7,547 nt of DNA from Actinomycetes bacterium (GTDB lineage Bacteria > Actinomycetota > Acidimicrobiia > Acidimicrobiales > Microtrichaceae). The position numbers and the translations under genes are program-made. Under the pieces are notes generated by a model that was not told the DNA's origin, did no database searches, and was given only the letters and a program-made list of their open reading frames with translations. Below are positions 5,676 to 7,547 of this stretch, piece after piece. The DNA lies in the NCBI GenBank assembly GCA_023427825.1, contig JAEZAI010000496.1, positions 1-7,547 of the forward strand, in the 5' to 3' direction. Within the stretch, counting starts at the first letter, position 1, and the number at the start of each line of letters is the position of its first letter.

Positions 5676-5765
5676 GCCCGGGACGTCCCGGGCCAGCACG
5701 TCCGACCGGCTGTCGTCCGGGTCGCGTAGGCGACCGGGGCGGCAGCCGGTCCGCGTCCCGGGACG
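5676..5765 (+). promoter_or_regulatory. large hairpin complex after rplL (candidate attenuator or RNase III site)
   Basis: Starting 6 bp after the rplL stop are three elements. First is the perfect 18-bp palindrome GCCCGGGACGTCCCGGGC (5676-5693). Second is a 48-nt hairpin (5704-5751), whose 22-nt arms pair at 21 positions, two of them G-U, with one G-G mismatch at 5719/5736 and a GTAG loop (5726-5729). Third is the palindrome CGTCCCGGGACG (5754-5765). CCCGGGACG (5677-5685) is also complementary to CGTCCCGGG (5754-5762), so the palindromes could pair around the hairpin. No T run follows. In E. coli the rplL-rpoB gap carries a partial terminator and an RNase III site; this may be a counterpart by position. 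Confidence 0.7.
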
Positions 5766-5785
5766 GTGGCGTGACGCGAGGGTGC

Positions 5786-5814
5786 TTGACCCCGGAGGGC
5801 CACCTTCGTACGCT
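5786..5814 (+). promoter_or_regulatory. rpoB promoter P1 (TTGACC-17-TACGCT)
   Basis: The -35 TTGACC (5786-5791) and -10 TACGCT (5809-5814) are separated by exactly 17 bp and match the housekeeping sigma-70 consensus as seen in actinobacteria (TTGACN, TANNNT). Transcription would start near 5821, leaving a leader of about 247 nt that includes the hairpin GGGGT/ACCCC (5858-5874). CCCCGGAG is repeated at 5790-5797 and 5815-5822, overlapping the -35 and the start region. Confidence 0.7.
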
Positions 5815-5894
5815 CCCCGGAGCCGAACGCCACGGTGTCGCGGTGACCTCTCAGGAAGGGGTGCCGGCGACCCCATCGGCCTGTTCCGGGCTGC

Positions 5895-5923
5895 TTGACC
5901 GACCCTGTACGTCCGCGTATTCT
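5895..5923 (+). promoter_or_regulatory. rpoB promoter P2 (TTGACC-17-TATTCT)
   Basis: TTGACC (5895-5900), 17 bp, TATTCT (5918-5923): the best promoter in the window. It shares TGCTTGACC with P1, 109 bp upstream. The start would be near 5930, giving a leader of about 138 nt. Having two promoters after the stalk-protein genes would let rpoB(C) be expressed apart from rplJL. Confidence 0.75.
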
Positions 5924-5953
5924 GTTCGGTTGCCGTGCCCTGCCGTTCGTCCG

Positions 5954-5989
5954 TCGAAGCTTCTCTTCTGCCAGGAAATTCCGCTTCGA
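5954..5989 (+). promoter_or_regulatory. hairpin in the rpoB leader
   Basis: TCGAAGC (5954-5960) pairs perfectly with GCTTCGA (5983-5989) around a 22-nt, comparatively A/T-rich loop that holds a small inner stem (TTCT/AGGA) and GGAAATTCC. It lies in the message from both rpoB promoters, about 80 nt before the start codon. Function unknown. The remaining bases to 6054 show nothing else distinct. Confidence 0.45.
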
Positions 5990-6067
5990 TGACGCGCGCC
6001 CGGGACTCGGTGATCACCCGCCGCCCGCCCAGCGCTCACCGCTCGCCCAGCAACAGGGAGTAGCTCC

Positions 6068-7547
6068 TTGTCCTCTCGCGTCACCTTCCGCGACCGCTAT
6101 TCGTTCGCGAACCTCGACGAGGTTCTCGATCCGCCGAACCTGATCGCCATCCAGCGGGAGTCGTTCCGCTGGTTCGTCGAGCAGGGTCTGGCCGATGCCT
6201 TCCGCGACATCTCGCCCATCAAGGACTTCACCGAGCCCCTGAGCCTCGAGCTGGAGTTCGACCCGTTCGACGAGGACCTGCGCCCGCCGCCGAAGTTCAC
6301 GGTGGAGGAGTGCAAGGAGAAGGACATGACCTTCTCCGCTCCGATCTTCGCCCGCGCCCGGTTCATGAACGCGAACACCGGCGAGATCAAGGAGCAGACG
6401 GTGTTCATGGGGGACTTCCCCATGATGACGGACAAGGGCACGTTCATCATCAACGGCACCGAGCGCGTGGTGGTCAGCCAGCTCGTGCGCTCGCCGGGCG
6501 TCATCTTCCAGCCGGGTGAGCGGTTCCGACTGCGGAACCTGTCCAAGCACCAGCTGGTCACCGGCACCATCCACCCCTACCGCGGCGAGTGGATCGAGTT
6601 CGACGTCGAGCAGAAGCCGGGCAAGGACCCGACGGCCGGCACCCGCGTCGCCCGCAAGCGCCGCCTGTCGCTGTTCGTCCTGCTGCGCGCGCTCGGCTAC
6701 GACGAGGAGAACGCCCCCGGCTTCCTGGAGGCGTTCGTCCGCCACTTCGACTTCCTCGAGGGGCAGTGGGAGAAGGACCGCGAGCTCGCTCCCACCCAGG
6801 ACGAGGCGATCATCGAGATCTACAAGCGGGCCCGCCCGGGTGAGCCCGCCACGCCGGACTCGGCGCGCAACTACTTCAACAACGCGTTCTTCGAGCCGCG
6901 TCGCTACGACCTCAGCCGGGTCGGTCGCTACAAGCTGAACCGCAAGCTCGGCCCCGAGATCGAGCGGCTCCAGGAGCAGTTCCCGCAGCTGGCGGGCCTG
7001 CTCGACGTGCCGGATCCCGACCAGCCGGTGCTGAGCCGCTGCGAGGTCCTGGCCGCCACGACCTACCTGCTCAACCTGGCCGCCGGCACGCACGGCTACC
7101 GCCTGGACGACCAGGACCACTTCGCCAACCGTCGCATCCGCTCGGTCGGCGAGCTCATCCAGAACCAGGTCCGCATCGGCCTGTCCCGCATGGAGCGGGT
7201 CGTCCGCGAGCGCATGACCACCCAGGACGTCGAGGCGATCACGCCGACGACCCTGATCAACATCCGGCCCGTGGTCGCGGCGATCAAGGAGTTCTTCGGG
7301 ACCTCCCAGCTCAGCCAGTTCATGGACCAGGTCAACCCGCTGTCCGGGCTGAACCACCGGCGTCGCCTCTCGGCCCTCGGCCCGGGCGGCCTGAGCCGTG
7401 AGCGCGCGGGCTTCGAGGTGCGCGACGTGCACTTCAGCCACTACGGCCGCATGTGCCCGATCGAGACGCCCGAGGGTCCGAACATCGGCCTCCAGGGCGC
7501 GCTGGCCACCTTCGCCCGCGTCAACCAGTTCGGCTTCATCGAGACGC
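6068..7547 (+). CDS. rpoB: DNA-directed RNA polymerase subunit beta (5' part, runs off the window)
   Basis: The first 493 codons of the beta subunit of RNA polymerase; the C-terminal half lies beyond the edge. The start is TTG 6068 ([15 protein letters not shown] follows), with AGGGAG at 6055-6060 seven bases upstream. In-frame stops at 5990 and 6011, and no in-frame ATG or GTG between them and 6068, leave no better start. Visible segments are the N-terminal lobe entry ([13 protein letters not shown]), the conserved [12 protein letters not shown] and [21 protein letters not shown], and the rifampicin cluster at 409-437 ([20 protein letters not shown] then NHRRRLSAL). After it comes [20 protein letters not shown] and [13 protein letters not shown] at 463-475, near the active centre. 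Residues matching E. coli Q513, D516, H526, R529 and S531 (here Q417, D420, H430, R433, S435) are wild type, so no classic rifampicin-resistance change is seen. rpoC would be expected to follow. Confidence 0.98.
   Translation, partial: MSSRVTFRDRYSFANLDEVLDPPNLIAIQRESFRWFVEQGLADAFRDISPIKDFTEPLSLELEFDPFDEDLRPPPKFTVEECKEKDMTFSAPIFARARFMNANTGEIKEQTVFMGDFPMMTDKGTFIINGTERVVVSQLVRSPGVIFQPGERFRLRNLSKHQLVTGTIHPYRGEWIEFDVEQKPGKDPTAGTRVARKRRLSLFVLLRALGYDEENAPGFLEAFVRHFDFLEGQWEKDRELAPTQDEAIIEIYKRARPGEPATPDSARNYFNNAFFEPRRYDLSRVGRYKLNRKLGPEIERLQEQFPQLAGLLDVPDPDQPVLSRCEVLAATTYLLNLAAGTHGYRLDDQDHFANRRIRSVGELIQNQVRIGLSRMERVVRERMTTQDVEAITPTTLINIRPVVAAIKEFFGTSQLSQFMDQVNPLSGLNHRRRLSALGPGGLSRERAGFEVRDVHFSHYGRMCPIETPEGPNIGLQGALATFARVNQFGFIET

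Noticed and set aside
5676..5693. Intrinsic terminator after rplL
   Set aside because: The palindrome is strong but no T-rich run follows any of the three structures, so a simple Rho-independent terminator is not supported.
5666..5992. Small open frame overlapping the rplL stop (GTGATG)
   Set aside because: It runs through the palindromes, the 48-nt hairpin and both rpoB promoters; the Arg/Pro-rich translation has no recognisable domain.
5895..6143. 82-codon frame entering the start of rpoB
   Set aside because: It overlaps rpoB out of frame and the promoter P2; no motif supports it.
6014..7441. 475-codon reverse-strand open frame opposite rpoB
   Set aside because: It is the antisense of highly conserved RpoB coding sequence, with a low-complexity translation.

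Overview
This is a GC-rich bacterial window carrying the start of the core transcription/translation cluster of an actinobacterium. The order is ECF sigma factor, zinc-type anti-sigma factor, tRNA-Trp, secE, nusG, rplK, rplA, rplJ, rplL, rpoB, all on the + strand; rpoB runs off the right edge. The very high G/C at third codon positions, the acid-extended NusG, TANNNT-type promoter boxes, and an RpoB N-terminus that differs from the Mycobacterium/Streptomyces type suggest a deep-branching actinobacterium, probably Acidimicrobiia. That placement is inferred from remembered family sequences, not from a search.

Positions 1-1348: a sigma-70 family ECF factor and, overlapping it by 11 bp, a small membrane-anchored zinc-binding anti-sigma factor. 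The sigma gene may be leaderless (TAGGGT box 7 bases before a GTG). The anti-sigma gene is followed directly by a 68-bp tandem copy of its own 3' end. The copy lies in the same frame and encodes the same 23 residues, with only synonymous differences.

Positions 1349-2785: tRNA-Trp(CCA), then secE only 30 bp later, then nusG with a ~137-residue acidic N-terminal extension. Positions 2786-5669: rplK-rplA-rplJ-rplL, encoding L11, L1, L10 and L7/L12, the proteins of the L1 stalk and the GTPase-associated stalk base. Each longer gap (217, 109 and 324 bp) holds strong hairpins. The rplA-rplJ gap looks like an L10-type autoregulatory leader and contains a perfect 13-bp direct repeat that could drive alternative folding.

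Positions 5670-6067 (398 bp, no gene): a regulatory segment before rpoB. It holds an 18-bp palindrome, a 48-nt hairpin (21 of 22 pairs, GTAG loop), a 12-bp palindrome able to pair with the first one, and two tandem promoters of form TTGACC-17-TANNNT. rpoB starts at a TTG at 6068; its first 493 codons, including the rifampicin cluster, are present.

No mobile element, CRISPR array or exotic gene system is visible. The interest lies in RNA-level regulation between conserved genes and in the anti-sigma 3'-end duplication.
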